Positions 41,707 through 50,470 of a DNA stretch of 64,000 nt are shown here, in pieces. How positions within the stretch are numbered: position 1 is the first letter of the stretch; every line of letters starts with the position of its first letter. Source of the DNA: JAUWCL01 sp964599375 (lineage in GTDB: Bacteria; Krumholzibacteriota; Krumholzibacteriia; Krumholzibacteriales; Krumholzibacteriaceae); the NCBI GenBank assembly GCA_964599375.1, contig CAZREW010000001.1, positions 186,001-250,000 on the forward strand, written 5' to 3'. Under the pieces are notes generated by a model. The model saw nothing but the letters and a program-made list of their open reading frames with translations, searched no databases and was not told where the DNA came from. The translations under genes were made by a program, and so were the position numbers.

Positions 41707-42885
41707 ATGAGCGAAAGCAGAGAGATATATCTCGATCACATCGCGGCCTCACCGGTCAGGAAGGAAGCCTTCGACGCGATGATCCCCCTTCTCGAGGAAG
41801 GGTTCGGCAATCCCCAGAGCGTGACCACCCGCGGCCAACGGGCGGCCGAGGTCCTGGCCGAGGCGCGCGAGCAGGTCGCGTCCCTAGTAGGGATGACGGC
41901 GAACGACGTGATATTCACCGCAACCGGCTCGGAGGCGAACAACCTGGCGCTCAAGGGCATCGCAAGGGGGCGGGCGAACAAGTCGAACAGGATCATCATC
42001 TCTGCGATCGAACATATATCGATAATGACACCCGCGAAGACACTCGAGAAGGAAGGGTTCGAGGTCGTGGCCCTCCCGGTCGACAGCTTCGGGTCCGTCG
42101 ACCCCGGCGACCTCAAAAAGGCGCTCGAGGGCGGAGCAGCCGTCGTCTCGGTGATTCACGCGAGCACCGAGGTCGGCACGGTACAACCGGTCGTGGAGCT
42201 CGCCGCGCTGTGCAGAGAGGCAGGCGTCCCGTTCCATACCGATTCGTGGGGCGCTGCGGGAATGATCGAGACAGACATGACGAAGATCGGCGCCGGAGCC
42301 ATGACTATCGCGGCCCAGAATTTCGGCGGTCCTCCGGGAGCGGCGTCGCTTATAATCGGCAAGGGGTTCCCGCTCAGGCCGATGATCCAGGGCGGCGTCC
42401 AGGAGAGGGGCCTCAGGGCCGGCCAGGAGAACATCCCCGCGATCGCCGCAATGGGCGTCGCTGCCTCTCTCGCCCTGGCGGAGCTTAACGACAGGGCGGC
42501 CCGCCTGACCAGGATAAGGGACGCTTTCATAGAGAGGCTTCCCGCCGCGATCCCCGACGTGATCGCGACCGGGCACCCCGAGAAGCGTCTTCCAGGGCAC
42601 GCTTCGTTCTGCGTCAAGTATATCGAGGGGGAAGGGCTTCTGCTGTTTCTCGACAACAAAGGGATCATGGCCGCCAGCGGCTCTGCCTGCACATCGAAGG
42701 CGCTTAAGGGAAGCCACGTCCTCGAGGCTATGGGATACGACGCCGCCACGGCCCAGGGATCGATAGTGTTCACGCTTGGCGACTCGAACGAGCTCTCGGA
42801 CGTCGACACGGTGATAGAGGAGATGAAGCCCGTCGTCTCGCGGCTGCGCGAGATGTCGCCCATATATAACAGGGACAAAAAGTGA
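41707..42885 (+). CDS. NifS/IscS-like aminotransferase-fold protein lacking the PLP lysine
   Basis: 392 residues. Clearly of the cysteine desulfurase family: YLDHIAASPVRKEAFDAM, FGNPQSVTTRGQRAAEVLAEAR, FTATGSEANNLALKGIARG, His103 in IEHISIM, Asp179 in HTDSWG and the persulfide cysteine C328 in SGSACTS. However, the SxHKxxGPKG block reads AAQNFGGPPG: Asn205 stands where IscS has the PLP-binding Lys206, Gln204 replaces His205, and Gly182 replaces Gln183. The codons (GCC CAG AAT TTC) are unambiguous. Ordinary PLP chemistry looks impossible, though the mobile cysteine is kept. It might accept sulfur from elsewhere or assist IscU. It is followed after 48 bases by the iscU-like gene. Confidence 0.85.
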   Translation: MSESREIYLDHIAASPVRKEAFDAMIPLLEEGFGNPQSVTTRGQRAAEVLAEAREQVASLVGMTANDVIFTATGSEANNLALKGIARGRANKSNRIIISAIEHISIMTPAKTLEKEGFEVVALPVDSFGSVDPGDLKKALEGGAAVVSVIHASTEVGTVQPVVELAALCREAGVPFHTDSWGAAGMIETDMTKIGAGAMTIAAQNFGGPPGAASLIIGKGFPLRPMIQGGVQERGLRAGQENIPAIAAMGVAASLALAELNDRAARLTRIRDAFIERLPAAIPDVIATGHPEKRLPGHASFCVKYIEGEGLLLFLDNKGIMAASGSACTSKALKGSHVLEAMGYDAATAQGSIVFTLGDSNELSDVDTVIEEMKPVVSRLREMSPIYNRDKK

Positions 42886-42933
42886 TCTGGCAGCTTATCT
42901 GAAAAAGGGAAGGCAACCGACAGGAGAAAAACG

Positions 42934-43524
42934 ATGCCGATGTACAGCGACAAAGTGATGGACCATTTCATGAGACCGCGCAATGTGGGCGAGATCAAGG
43001 ACGCCGACGGCATAGGAGAGATCGGCAACCCGACATGCGGCGACATGATGACTTTCATGATCACCGTAAAGGACGACCGGCTCGCGGACGTCAAGTTCAA
43101 GACTTTCGGCTGCGGGGCAGCCATCGCCGTCTCGAGCATGGTGAGCGAGATGGCGACCGGCAAGACCCTCGATGAGGCGATGAAGATAACCAACGAGATG
43201 GTCGCCAAGGAGCTCGGCGGCCTTCCCAAGAACAAGATGCACTGCTCCAACCTCGGGGCCGACGCCCTTCACGCGGCGATCGAGGATTACCGCAAGAGGA
43301 AGGGGACCGGCGAGCCCGCTCCAAAACCGCACGCCCATGAAAGCGAGTTGCACGGGCAGACCTGCCCCTACTGCGATTCGGACATCGAGGATTCTTATCC
43401 GTTCTGCGCATCGTGCAAGACCAAGCTGAGCGACTGCCCCGAATGCGGCAAGATCGTCTCGAGTTCGCTCAGCGAGTGCCCGCACTGCGGGTGCATCCTC
43501 GACGGAGAAGAAAAGAAAGACTGA
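42934..43524 (+). CDS. IscU-type Fe-S scaffold fused to a double zinc ribbon
   Basis: 196 residues. Residues 1-130 are IscU/NifU-N: three scaffold cysteines C35 (NPTCGD, with Asp37), C60 (FGCGAAIA) and C104 (MHCSNLG). Residues 145-190 add paired zinc-ribbon knuckles: CPYC, CASC, CPEC and CPHCGC. IscU proteins normally stop near 130-145 residues, so the ribbon is an addition, perhaps a docking site for partners. GACAGGAG precedes the ATG. It lies between the nifS-like gene and nadA, whose product needs a [4Fe-4S] cluster. Confidence 0.92.
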   Translation: MPMYSDKVMDHFMRPRNVGEIKDADGIGEIGNPTCGDMMTFMITVKDDRLADVKFKTFGCGAAIAVSSMVSEMATGKTLDEAMKITNEMVAKELGGLPKNKMHCSNLGADALHAAIEDYRKRKGTGEPAPKPHAHESELHGQTCPYCDSDIEDSYPFCASCKTKLSDCPECGKIVSSSLSECPHCGCILDGEEKKD

Positions 43525-43577
43525 GAAGCCGGGTGAGGACCTGGCTTCTAGAATCAACCAGCGAGGGCCCTGATAAG

Positions 43578-44489
43578 ATGCCTGCAATCGAACTGGTCGA
43601 GAAGATCCTCCGCCTCAAGGAGGAGCGCGGCGCGGTCATCTTCGCACACAACTACCAGCCGCCGGAGATCCAGGATGTCGCCGATCATCTGGGCGACTCC
43701 CTCGATCTCAGCCGCCTCGCCGCGACGCTGGAAGAAAAGATCATAATATTCTGCGGCGTTCATTTCATGGCCGAGACCGCGGCGATCCTTTCCCCCGGCA
43801 AGACAGTGATACTTCCCGACCCTGGCGCGGGCTGCCCGATGGCCGACATGCTCGACGCCGGCCAGCTCCGCGCGCTCCAGAAAAAACATCCAGGCGCCGT
43901 CACGGTGATGTACGTCAATTCGACTGCGGAGGTCAAGGCCCTGACCGACATCTGCTGCACCTCCGCTAACGCTCTCGCCGTGATCGACTCTATCCCTGAG
44001 GAAGAAAAGATCATCTTCGGACCAGACCAGTACCTCGGGGGCTGGGTCTCACTGCAGACCGGCCGCAGCATGATACTTTGGAACGGTTTCTGCCCCTCGC
44101 ACCAGAAGATCATGCTGGAGGAGATCCGGGAGCTCAGGGAACGATACCCCGGCGCTGTCGTCATGGTGCATCCCGAGGTCAGCCCGGAGATCGAGGCCGA
44201 GGCGGACGTTACGCTCGGCACCGGATCGATGATCAGGTATGCCGGGGAGAGCGACGCGGACACCTTCATAGTGGGCACGGAGGTCGGCATGTGTTACCGG
44301 CTCGAGAAGCTTTACCCTGGCAAGACTTTCATCCCTGCCTCGCCGAATGCGGTCTGCCCCAACATGAAGAAGATCTCGCTTGAGAAGATCCTCGCATCGC
44401 TCGAGACACTCGAGCCCGTGATCAAAGTCCCGAAGAAGACATCCGACGCGGCGAGAATAGCCATAGAGCGCATGATCGCGATCGGCTGA
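43578..44489 (+). CDS. nadA: Quinolinate synthase
   Basis: 303 residues from ATG 43578, giving the standard start (MPAIELVEKILRLKEERGAV, IFAHNYQPPEIQD). It condenses iminoaspartate with dihydroxyacetone phosphate to quinolinate for NAD synthesis and needs a [4Fe-4S] cluster. The three ligand cysteines are in IIFCGVHFMAETA, DICCTSANA and SPNAVCPNMKK. FGPDQYLGGWV and MVHPEVSPE are further family blocks. The length is that of the short NadA type. The adjacent nifS-like and iscU-like genes suggest local cluster supply. nadB and nadC are not in the window. Confidence 0.96.
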   Translation: MPAIELVEKILRLKEERGAVIFAHNYQPPEIQDVADHLGDSLDLSRLAATLEEKIIIFCGVHFMAETAAILSPGKTVILPDPGAGCPMADMLDAGQLRALQKKHPGAVTVMYVNSTAEVKALTDICCTSANALAVIDSIPEEEKIIFGPDQYLGGWVSLQTGRSMILWNGFCPSHQKIMLEEIRELRERYPGAVVMVHPEVSPEIEAEADVTLGTGSMIRYAGESDADTFIVGTEVGMCYRLEKLYPGKTFIPASPNAVCPNMKKISLEKILASLETLEPVIKVPKKTSDAARIAIERMIAIG

Positions 44490-44502
44490 CGGCGGCAGGA
44501 AA

Positions 44503-46023
44503 ATGACACGATCCAGTTCCTCGGGAAAGATCTTTATGGCCGTTTTCGCGGCGCTCGTCTTCCTGCATGTCCTGGCCGTGTCGGATTCACGCCTACTCCC
44601 TTTCGTCGATCTGCCGAACCATCTCGCGGCATCGACGATCGTCCGTCACTATGGCGAGTTCGGAAACGAGTTCGCGAAATACTACGAGGTCGATCTCTTT
44701 CCAAAGCCGAATGTTCTGCACATCATCTTCTGCTCGTCGAGGATCTTTCCATCTGTCGAGGCGGCGAACAGGGTCTGGTATGCCCTCTATGTCCTCCTGC
44801 TGCCCCTTTCCGTACTGCTCCTGACAAGACGGCTTGGAGGAGCGCTGTGGCCCGCCATCCTGTCCCTTCTGCTTCTTTACGGCTATTCGGTCTGCTGGGG
44901 TTTCGCCGGGTATACCATGGCGGTCCCGCTCATTATTCTGTCGGCCCGGGCGTCGGCGGGGATGGCGATGGGACTTGGATGGAGGGATGCGGCCGCCAGC
45001 GCTCTGCTGCTCTTTCTGATCTTCTTCGCGCACGCTCTGGCCGCGATCTTCGCGATCATCCTCCACATTGTATTCATGGTTTCCGCGCGCGAGACGAGGC
45101 CGGCGCGCAGGGCATTAAACTGCCTGACCGCTGTTCCCCCGGCGGCGATGCTTCTGGTATGGTGGTTTTTCGGACGCGGGTTCTGGCTGGGACCGAGCAC
45201 TTCTGGACATCTCGCCGACTACTACACCGGCGAGTTCTTTTCTTCATTCACGGCACGGTGGCAGATCCTGTTCCTCGATAACTACAGCGTTATCGGCGGT
45301 TCAGCGGGAAAGGCGATCGGCATCGCTTTTACGATTGTAATAATAGCTGCGGCGGTTATCCCGCTTTTTCTCAGGCGCAGGCAGTCCTTCCAGGCGCCAC
45401 CGGGGAAGAGATACGCTCTCCTGCTGCTCGCCGTCTCTCTGGGCTGCTACGTCCTGCTGCCAAGGGACCTTCCGGGCCAGGCGGTCCTCGCGCAGAGGTT
45501 CTCTGTCATCGTACTGCTTTCGCTAGCTGTATTCGCGGGCGTCGCCTGGAAGGGCCGTCCAGCCGGCCTGATTCCGGCTGTCGCGGCCGCGGTGTGCGTC
45601 GTTCACCTTCTTCTCTGGTGGGGCGATTTTCGATCCTTCAACGGCAAGAATGAGGGATTCACGCCCGATTTCCTCCCTGACAGCTGGAAGGGAAGGATAC
45701 TCTCGGGAATGATCTATGACTACAGGTGGCGCGGCACTCCCGCGTACATCCACTACCCCGGCTACTACATCATCTGGAAGAAGGGGATCGCGACGACAAG
45801 CATCATCGCGTACAGGTTCGGCGTGGTGAGACGCAAGGCGCCGATCACCATCCTGCCCGCATACCTCGAGTGGATCGGCAGGTTCGGCCGGTATGACGGG
45901 CGTTACTCCAGCCTCGATTATCTCCTCGTGCGCGGCGCGCCTCCTCCCGGGCGCGAGTACGAGACGGACGGGTTCGAGCCTTTCCGCTCCGCCGGCGAAT
46001 GGCGTCTCCTCAAAAACAATTGA
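44503..46023 (+). CDS. Polytopic membrane protein, unknown function
   Basis: 506 residues. About ten to twelve hydrophobic helices (FMAVFAALVFLHVLAVS, ILSLLLLYGYSVCWGFAG, AAASALLLFLIFFAHAL) followed by a soluble C-terminal domain of about 110 residues (SYRYRWRGTPAYIHYPG-like). The arrangement, with FVDLPNHLAAS near the N-terminus, resembles membrane glycosyltransferases of the GT-C kind, in which an acidic residue in the first loop is catalytic. I see no decisive motif. It starts 13 bases after nadA and is probably co-transcribed with it. Confidence 0.65.
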   Translation: MTRSSSSGKIFMAVFAALVFLHVLAVSDSRLLPFVDLPNHLAASTIVRHYGEFGNEFAKYYEVDLFPKPNVLHIIFCSSRIFPSVEAANRVWYALYVLLLPLSVLLLTRRLGGALWPAILSLLLLYGYSVCWGFAGYTMAVPLIILSARASAGMAMGLGWRDAAASALLLFLIFFAHALAAIFAIILHIVFMVSARETRPARRALNCLTAVPPAAMLLVWWFFGRGFWLGPSTSGHLADYYTGEFFSSFTARWQILFLDNYSVIGGSAGKAIGIAFTIVIIAAAVIPLFLRRRQSFQAPPGKRYALLLLAVSLGCYVLLPRDLPGQAVLAQRFSVIVLLSLAVFAGVAWKGRPAGLIPAVAAAVCVVHLLLWWGDFRSFNGKNEGFTPDFLPDSWKGRILSGMIYDYRWRGTPAYIHYPGYYIIWKKGIATTSIIAYRFGVVRRKAPITILPAYLEWIGRFGRYDGRYSSLDYLLVRGAPPPGREYETDGFEPFRSAGEWRLLKNN

Positions 46024-46114
46024 CACCGGGGCCTCTTATGCCCGACTCTCTGTCGCTGAAAAAACGTTCAGGCGATTACTGAGATCGCGCGACACCAAAA
46101 GGGAGGAGAGTCAA

Positions 46115-47287
46115 ATGAAGCGCGTTATAATGGCGGCCCTCGCGGCTGCCGTCCTCGCTTCGGTCTCGATGCCGCTGTCGGCCGCGGAGCCGGCCTACGG
46201 ATTCAAGTTCAGCGGATTCTTCAAGACGGACGCGGCATGGGACAATGCCAGGATCTATCCGGGCGATTACAGGCTATGGGTCGTCCAGGCTGACGAGAAG
46301 AACGACGAGTTCTTTATGACGGCCAACGAGACGAGGCTCGGGTTCGATTTCTGGTGGAAAGAGGATTCCTACACGACAAAGGCGAAACTCGAGTTCGATT
46401 TCTACGGAGCGGCGCCGGCGGAGAACAAGTCGCAGCCGATGCTTCGCCACGCCTACGTGTCGATGGAAGCCGATTCCTGGGCCCTTCTTTTCGGACAGAC
46501 ATGGGACATCATCTCTCCGCTCAACCCGAAGACCGTCAACTACTCGGTCAACTGGGACCAGGGCAATATCGGCTACCGCAGACCGCAGATGCGCGTCACC
46601 CTGAAGATGAAACCGGGTGAAAAGGCCGACCTGAAACTCGACGCCGGGATCTCGAGGAACATCGGCAACAATCTTGACAAGGACGCGTTAGATGACGGCG
46701 CCGACTCCGGGATCCCGACCGTCCAGGGCCGCCTCGGCCTCGGGGTACCGATGGGGAGCGAGGGCAGATTCGCCATCGGCGTATCGGGCCACTATGGCCA
46801 GGAGAAATACTCCAACGACGAGTCCGACACGCCCTCCTGGTCGCTCAACGGCGACCTCACGATAAAGATCAACAGGCGCGTCACCCTTCTCGGAGAGTTC
46901 TTCACTGGCGAGGACCTCAGCCAGTATCTCGGCGGGATCGGCCAGGGCGTCAACCCCCTCGGAGATCCTCTCCCGTCTATGGGCGGCTGGGGCCAGATCC
47001 AGATCGGCGCGACTGATAAGATGAGCCTCAACCTCGGCTATACGTTCGACGATCCGGACGACACCGAGTGGAAGGTCCCTGACGACGGCGAGACATACAC
47101 GCTGAAGGACCTGAACTCAGAGGCGTACGGCAACGTGATGTACAGCCTCACCGGCAATGTCTCCCTGATGTTCGAGGTCGCCTACATGCAGACGAAGTAC
47201 ACGGCCAAGACCTACGGAGAGGCGAGCACCAGCGAGGACTGCGACGCCATGAGGTTCCAGTTCGCTGTGAAAGCGGCCATCAAGTAG
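46115..47287 (+). CDS. Outer-membrane porin (DcaP-like)
   Basis: 390 residues from ATG 46115 with GGGAGGAG upstream and a signal peptide (MKRVIMAALAAAVLASVSMP). A longer in-frame ATG at 45893 overlaps the previous gene. The mature protein starts FKFSGFFKTDAAWDN and continues with NETRLGFDFWWKEDSY, LEFDFYGAAP and LLFGQTWDIISPLNP, a pattern seen in DcaP-type trimeric porins. It ends in an amphipathic strand, AMRFQFAVKAAIK, although the terminal residue is Lys rather than Phe. It is probably a diffusion channel for small anionic solutes. A very long hairpin follows. Confidence 0.8.
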   Translation: MKRVIMAALAAAVLASVSMPLSAAEPAYGFKFSGFFKTDAAWDNARIYPGDYRLWVVQADEKNDEFFMTANETRLGFDFWWKEDSYTTKAKLEFDFYGAAPAENKSQPMLRHAYVSMEADSWALLFGQTWDIISPLNPKTVNYSVNWDQGNIGYRRPQMRVTLKMKPGEKADLKLDAGISRNIGNNLDKDALDDGADSGIPTVQGRLGLGVPMGSEGRFAIGVSGHYGQEKYSNDESDTPSWSLNGDLTIKINRRVTLLGEFFTGEDLSQYLGGIGQGVNPLGDPLPSMGGWGQIQIGATDKMSLNLGYTFDDPDDTEWKVPDDGETYTLKDLNSEAYGNVMYSLTGNVSLMFEVAYMQTKYTAKTYGEASTSEDCDAMRFQFAVKAAIK

Positions 47288-47295
47288 ATCGACCC

Positions 47296-47356
47296 GGAGC
47301 GGGTCTGCACCAGAATCCCCGGAGGCACCGAGGGATTCTCAGGGCAGACCCGCTCC
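47296..47356 (+). terminator. Long two-part hairpin after the porin gene
   Basis: A perfect 13-base outer stem GGAGCGGGTCTGC / GCAGACCCGCTCC (47296-47308 with 47344-47356) encloses a perfect 8-base inner stem AGAATCCC / GGGATTCT (47312-47319 with 47332-47339). No U-run follows. It may stop transcription or protect the porin mRNA 3' end. Confidence 0.65.
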
Positions 47357-47516
47357 TCATACCCCCCCGATAGGCCCGGGACGCTCACATCCAGCCGCGT
47401 AATCCCCACCCTGCCTGTGGACATTACCCCCGGTACTTTTATTGAAGTCAGCCGCTGAATCTGCTAGACTTTTTACGGGTTAAATCTCTTTACAATTCTG
47501 CGGGAGGGGTACGCTC

Positions 47517-49220
47517 ATGCGGCACAGGACCTTTGAACCTGGTGTCCTTATTGTCATTTCAATCCTGATCTTCGCCCTGCCCGTCCGGGCGGCGTGGCAG
47601 AATAACGGCGTCAAGGTCTCTGCTGGAGACAGGAACGAGCTCGCCCCGCGTATCGCCCCGGATACTACCGGAGGCGCGTATATCGCCTGGCTGCAGCATT
47701 TCGTCAGCTCTATGCAGCATCCCAGCATCTTCGTCCAGAAGATAGACACGAACGGGAATCTTTTATGGGGCGGGGGCAGGATGCTCACGCCGGATTCCCT
47801 TTACGCTTGGGAGCCTGTCGATATAGCCCCGGACGGGGCCGGAGGAGCGCTCGTCGTCTGGTCCGACGGCCGCGAAAACGCGACCTACTCCCAGGACATC
47901 TACGCGCAGCGCCTCGACGCCTCGGGCAACAGGCTGTGGGCCTACTGGGGCGCCGTCGTCTATGCCGGCACGGATGTCCAGAATTACCCCCTTATTGTAT
48001 CTGACGGGGCGGGCGGCGCGATAATCGTATGGAGGGATGACGCCGCCGGAGACTACGATCTCCGAGCCCAGCGTCTCGATGCCTCCGGGAGCAGGCTCTG
48101 GCCTCTCGACGGCGTTCTTGTCTGTGACGATCCGGCCGACCAGCTCAGGCACCGCATCGCTACTGATGGAGCGGGGGGTGTCATCGTCGTCTGGGACGAC
48201 GATCGCGTCGTTTCGGACCAGAACGTCTATGCACAGAGGCTCGACGCGGGCGGGACGGTCCAGTGGGGGCCGGCAGGCATCCCGATATGCACCGAGGCGG
48301 GTCAACAGACATTTCCCCAGCTTGTTTCCGACGAGGCCGGCGGAGCGATCATCACGTGGGAGGAAAGTACCCGCAACGGACTTTATGCACAGCATGTCGA
48401 CGCCGGCGGCGATACCCTGTGGGCCGCGGACGGCCTTGTCATATACTCCTATTATATCGGCGGCCGTACCGACCCCCAGATCGCGCCCGACGGCAGCGGC
48501 GGCGCGGTCCTCTGCTGGAACGACGGCCGGACCCCGCGAGGGATCTATGCCCAGCGGATCGACGGCGCCGGAGGCCTCCTCTGGAACGGCGACGGGGTCC
48601 TGATCTGCACGGCCATCGCGTCCCAGTACGACCCCCAGATAGCTTCCGATGGCAAAGGCGGCGCCGCCGTCGCATGGCAGGAAAACAGGAATATCTCCTA
48701 CCTCGGCGATGTCTATGCCCGCACGGTCGACGCTTACGGAAACGTACAGGGGCCCGTCACTGGAACGGCGATCTGTACCGATGTAGAAAACCAGATGGAT
48801 ATCAGGATCACCACCGACAGCGCCGGCGGCGGTATTGTCTCCTGGCGCGACAACCGCGACGCCGCGACGACATGGAATGACATCTATGCGGGCAGGGTCT
48901 ACTTCAACGGCTCCACAGACGCCGATCCTGCGGAATCGCCGCGGGCTGCGTTCCTCTCGCAGAACCACCCCAACCCCTTCAACCCGTCGACGACGATCCC
49001 CTTCTACATCAGCGAGCGGGCCCGCGTGCGGATCGCGATATACGACGCTGCGGGAAGAGCCGTATGCCTTCTTGTCGATGGTGTTTTCGAGAAAGGCAGG
49101 CACGAGGTCGTCTGGAACGGCAGGAACAGCGAGGGGGGCGCGGCGGCGACAGGGGTCTATTTCTGCAGGATGAGCACCGGCGCGATCATACAGACGAAAA
49201 AGACGGTGCTTTTGCGCTAA
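47517..49220 (+). CDS. Secreted repeat protein with FlgD-like/T9SS-type C-terminal sorting domain
   Basis: 567 residues with a signal peptide (MRHRTFEPGVLIVISILIFA) and GGGAGGGG upstream. Residues 25-470 hold about nine repeats of roughly 50 residues, each with D-x-x-G-G-A-x-(I/V)-x-W and D-(I/V)-Y-A-Q-R-(L/I)-D-x-x-G-x-x-L-W, suggesting a beta-propeller. Residues 482-567 form the FlgD-like domain (NHPNPFNPSTTIPF, VRIAIYDAAGRAV, HEVVWNGRNSEG, GVYFCRM, ending KTVLLR), which in FCB-group bacteria marks export through type IX secretion or a related route. Ligand or enzymatic role is unknown. The 3' end overlaps the next, convergent gene by four bases. Confidence 0.85.
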   Translation: MRHRTFEPGVLIVISILIFALPVRAAWQNNGVKVSAGDRNELAPRIAPDTTGGAYIAWLQHFVSSMQHPSIFVQKIDTNGNLLWGGGRMLTPDSLYAWEPVDIAPDGAGGALVVWSDGRENATYSQDIYAQRLDASGNRLWAYWGAVVYAGTDVQNYPLIVSDGAGGAIIVWRDDAAGDYDLRAQRLDASGSRLWPLDGVLVCDDPADQLRHRIATDGAGGVIVVWDDDRVVSDQNVYAQRLDAGGTVQWGPAGIPICTEAGQQTFPQLVSDEAGGAIITWEESTRNGLYAQHVDAGGDTLWAADGLVIYSYYIGGRTDPQIAPDGSGGAVLCWNDGRTPRGIYAQRIDGAGGLLWNGDGVLICTAIASQYDPQIASDGKGGAAVAWQENRNISYLGDVYARTVDAYGNVQGPVTGTAICTDVENQMDIRITTDSAGGGIVSWRDNRDAATTWNDIYAGRVYFNGSTDADPAESPRAAFLSQNHPNPFNPSTTIPFYISERARVRIAIYDAAGRAVCLLVDGVFEKGRHEVVWNGRNSEGGAAATGVYFCRMSTGAIIQTKKTVLLR

Positions 49221-49516
49221 CGGTCTTTTTCCGATTCGTCATTGTCTGATATCTGCTGCCGGCTGTATATCGCGGTCCTGAAGAGCACTGCTCCGACCAC
49301 TATTACGGGGACATCGACAAGAAGCGTTGCGCCGTCCAGCCTGCCTAGAATAAACCTCGAGACGATCAGGCTGATCGCGAGTACCGCGAACATTATACCG
49401 AGCATCGCCCTGAGGCGATGTTTCACCCGTCCCTGGCGCTGAAGGGTTATCACGGTCAGCGCGCCGAAGAACGCCGCAAGGATAATGGAGACTATCTCCG
49501 CGATAAGTCCGGACAT
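49217..49516 (-). CDS. Small membrane protein, unknown function
   Basis: 99 residues with three hydrophobic segments (IAEIVSIILAAFFGALTVI, MLGIMFAVLAISLIVSRFIL, TLLVDVPVIVVGAVLFRTAI) and a charged C-terminus (DNDESEKDR). No family was recognised. It follows the radical SAM gene by 18 bases, on the same strand, and so may be the last gene of the corrinoid cluster. Preceded by AGAAGAGGTG. Confidence 0.6.
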   Translation of the reverse strand: MSGLIAEIVSIILAAFFGALTVITLQRQGRVKHRLRAMLGIMFAVLAISLIVSRFILGRLDGATLLVDVPVIVVGAVLFRTAIYSRQQISDNDESEKDR

Positions 49517-49534
49517 GAAACACCTCTTCTCTTT

Positions 49535-50470
49535 TCAGGCCTTTTCCAGTTCGTAGTTGTACCCCGCCTCGAAGGGTTCTCCCCCGTCGAGGTATCTCCT
49601 TATATATTGTCCGCAGTTCGAGCCGATGTGGTTCTCCTCGAACTCACCTATCGAGAGGATCACTTCGTACCCGGCGTCACGCAGGGGCGAGATCACGGCT
49701 TCCGGCTCTACTCCCCCTACTATCAAGGATCGGACACCGCTGCGGACGGCCTCGCATGTCGGGTTGATCGGCGTCAGCTTGACGAGGAACTTCTCGGGGT
49801 CGAAATGGCTGAAGAGGGCCGCCGCGTCGAGGGGCATTCCTTCGGCGAGAGCGAAGTTCAAGGTTATCTTCCTTCCGCCTGCCACGAAAAACCGCTCGCC
49901 GTATCGCGCTATCGCCTGGAAGTCCCACTTTTTCGGCGGCACCAGCCAGTCGCGCTTTACGGCGTCGGTGGTGTGCAGGGAGAACTGCAGCTGGAAACGC
50001 CCGTCGTAAATCCCCCTCCTGATATCGAGCAGCCGTTCGAAGAACGCATCTCTCCCGACGGGGGCGATCGTCGACAGGGCTGGCATCAGGCCCGGAGCGT
50101 CGTACCGTCCGGGAAGCATCTCCAGGACATCGAGCACCGCGTCGTTCAGCGCCGGCTCGCCCATCCTGGCCAGCTGCACCTTGAACTTTTTCGCCGGTAC
50201 GCGGCGGCCGGGATACCTGCGGTCGATCATATAGTCTGTCTGAAATAAGATCTCGCCGGTGGATAGCCTGCCGCCATAAGAGCCGCCCGCGTCACAGAAA
50301 CGGCAGCCGCCCGGACATCCGAAGAGGGTAGATACGATCAGCACCCACTTCTCTTCTCGCGGCAGCGGCGGTTCGACCGACTCGACGAATTCGACATGCC
50401 TGCCGCCGTCCGCTTCCGCCATGTATACCCTGGCGACCTCGTCGCTACCCGTCCAGGCCTTTACCTGCAT
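49535..50470 (-). CDS. Radical SAM protein related to RlmN/Cfr
   Basis: 311 residues. The SAM-cluster motif is C-x3-C-x2-C in FGCPGGCRFCDAGG. RMGEPALNDAV is the GEPxxN motif, NFALAEGMPLDAA the following substrate-site block, and GSNCGQY near residue 287 matches the AACGQL block with the methyl-carrying cysteine of RlmN (C355). The second catalytic cysteine of RlmN (C118, seven residues before the cluster motif) is Ile here (VLIVSTLFGC). The N-terminal accessory domain of RlmN is absent. So it may methylate something other than 23S rRNA, or work by another chemistry. It overlaps the TrxR-like gene by 26 bases. Confidence 0.75.
   Translation of the reverse strand: MQVKAWTGSDEVARVYMAEADGGRHVEFVESVEPPLPREEKWVLIVSTLFGCPGGCRFCDAGGSYGGRLSTGEILFQTDYMIDRRYPGRRVPAKKFKVQLARMGEPALNDAVLDVLEMLPGRYDAPGLMPALSTIAPVGRDAFFERLLDIRRGIYDGRFQLQFSLHTTDAVKRDWLVPPKKWDFQAIARYGERFFVAGGRKITLNFALAEGMPLDAAALFSHFDPEKFLVKLTPINPTCEAVRSGVRSLIVGGVEPEAVISPLRDAGYEVILSIGEFEENHIGSNCGQYIRRYLDGGEPFEAGYNYELEKA

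Noticed and set aside
41707..42885. Functional cysteine desulfurase iscS/nifS
   Set aside because: The PLP lysine is Asn in the sequence, so no symbol was assigned despite clear homology.
49535..50470. Bona fide 23S rRNA methyltransferase rlmN
   Set aside because: One catalytic cysteine and the N-terminal domain are missing, so the gene symbol is withheld.
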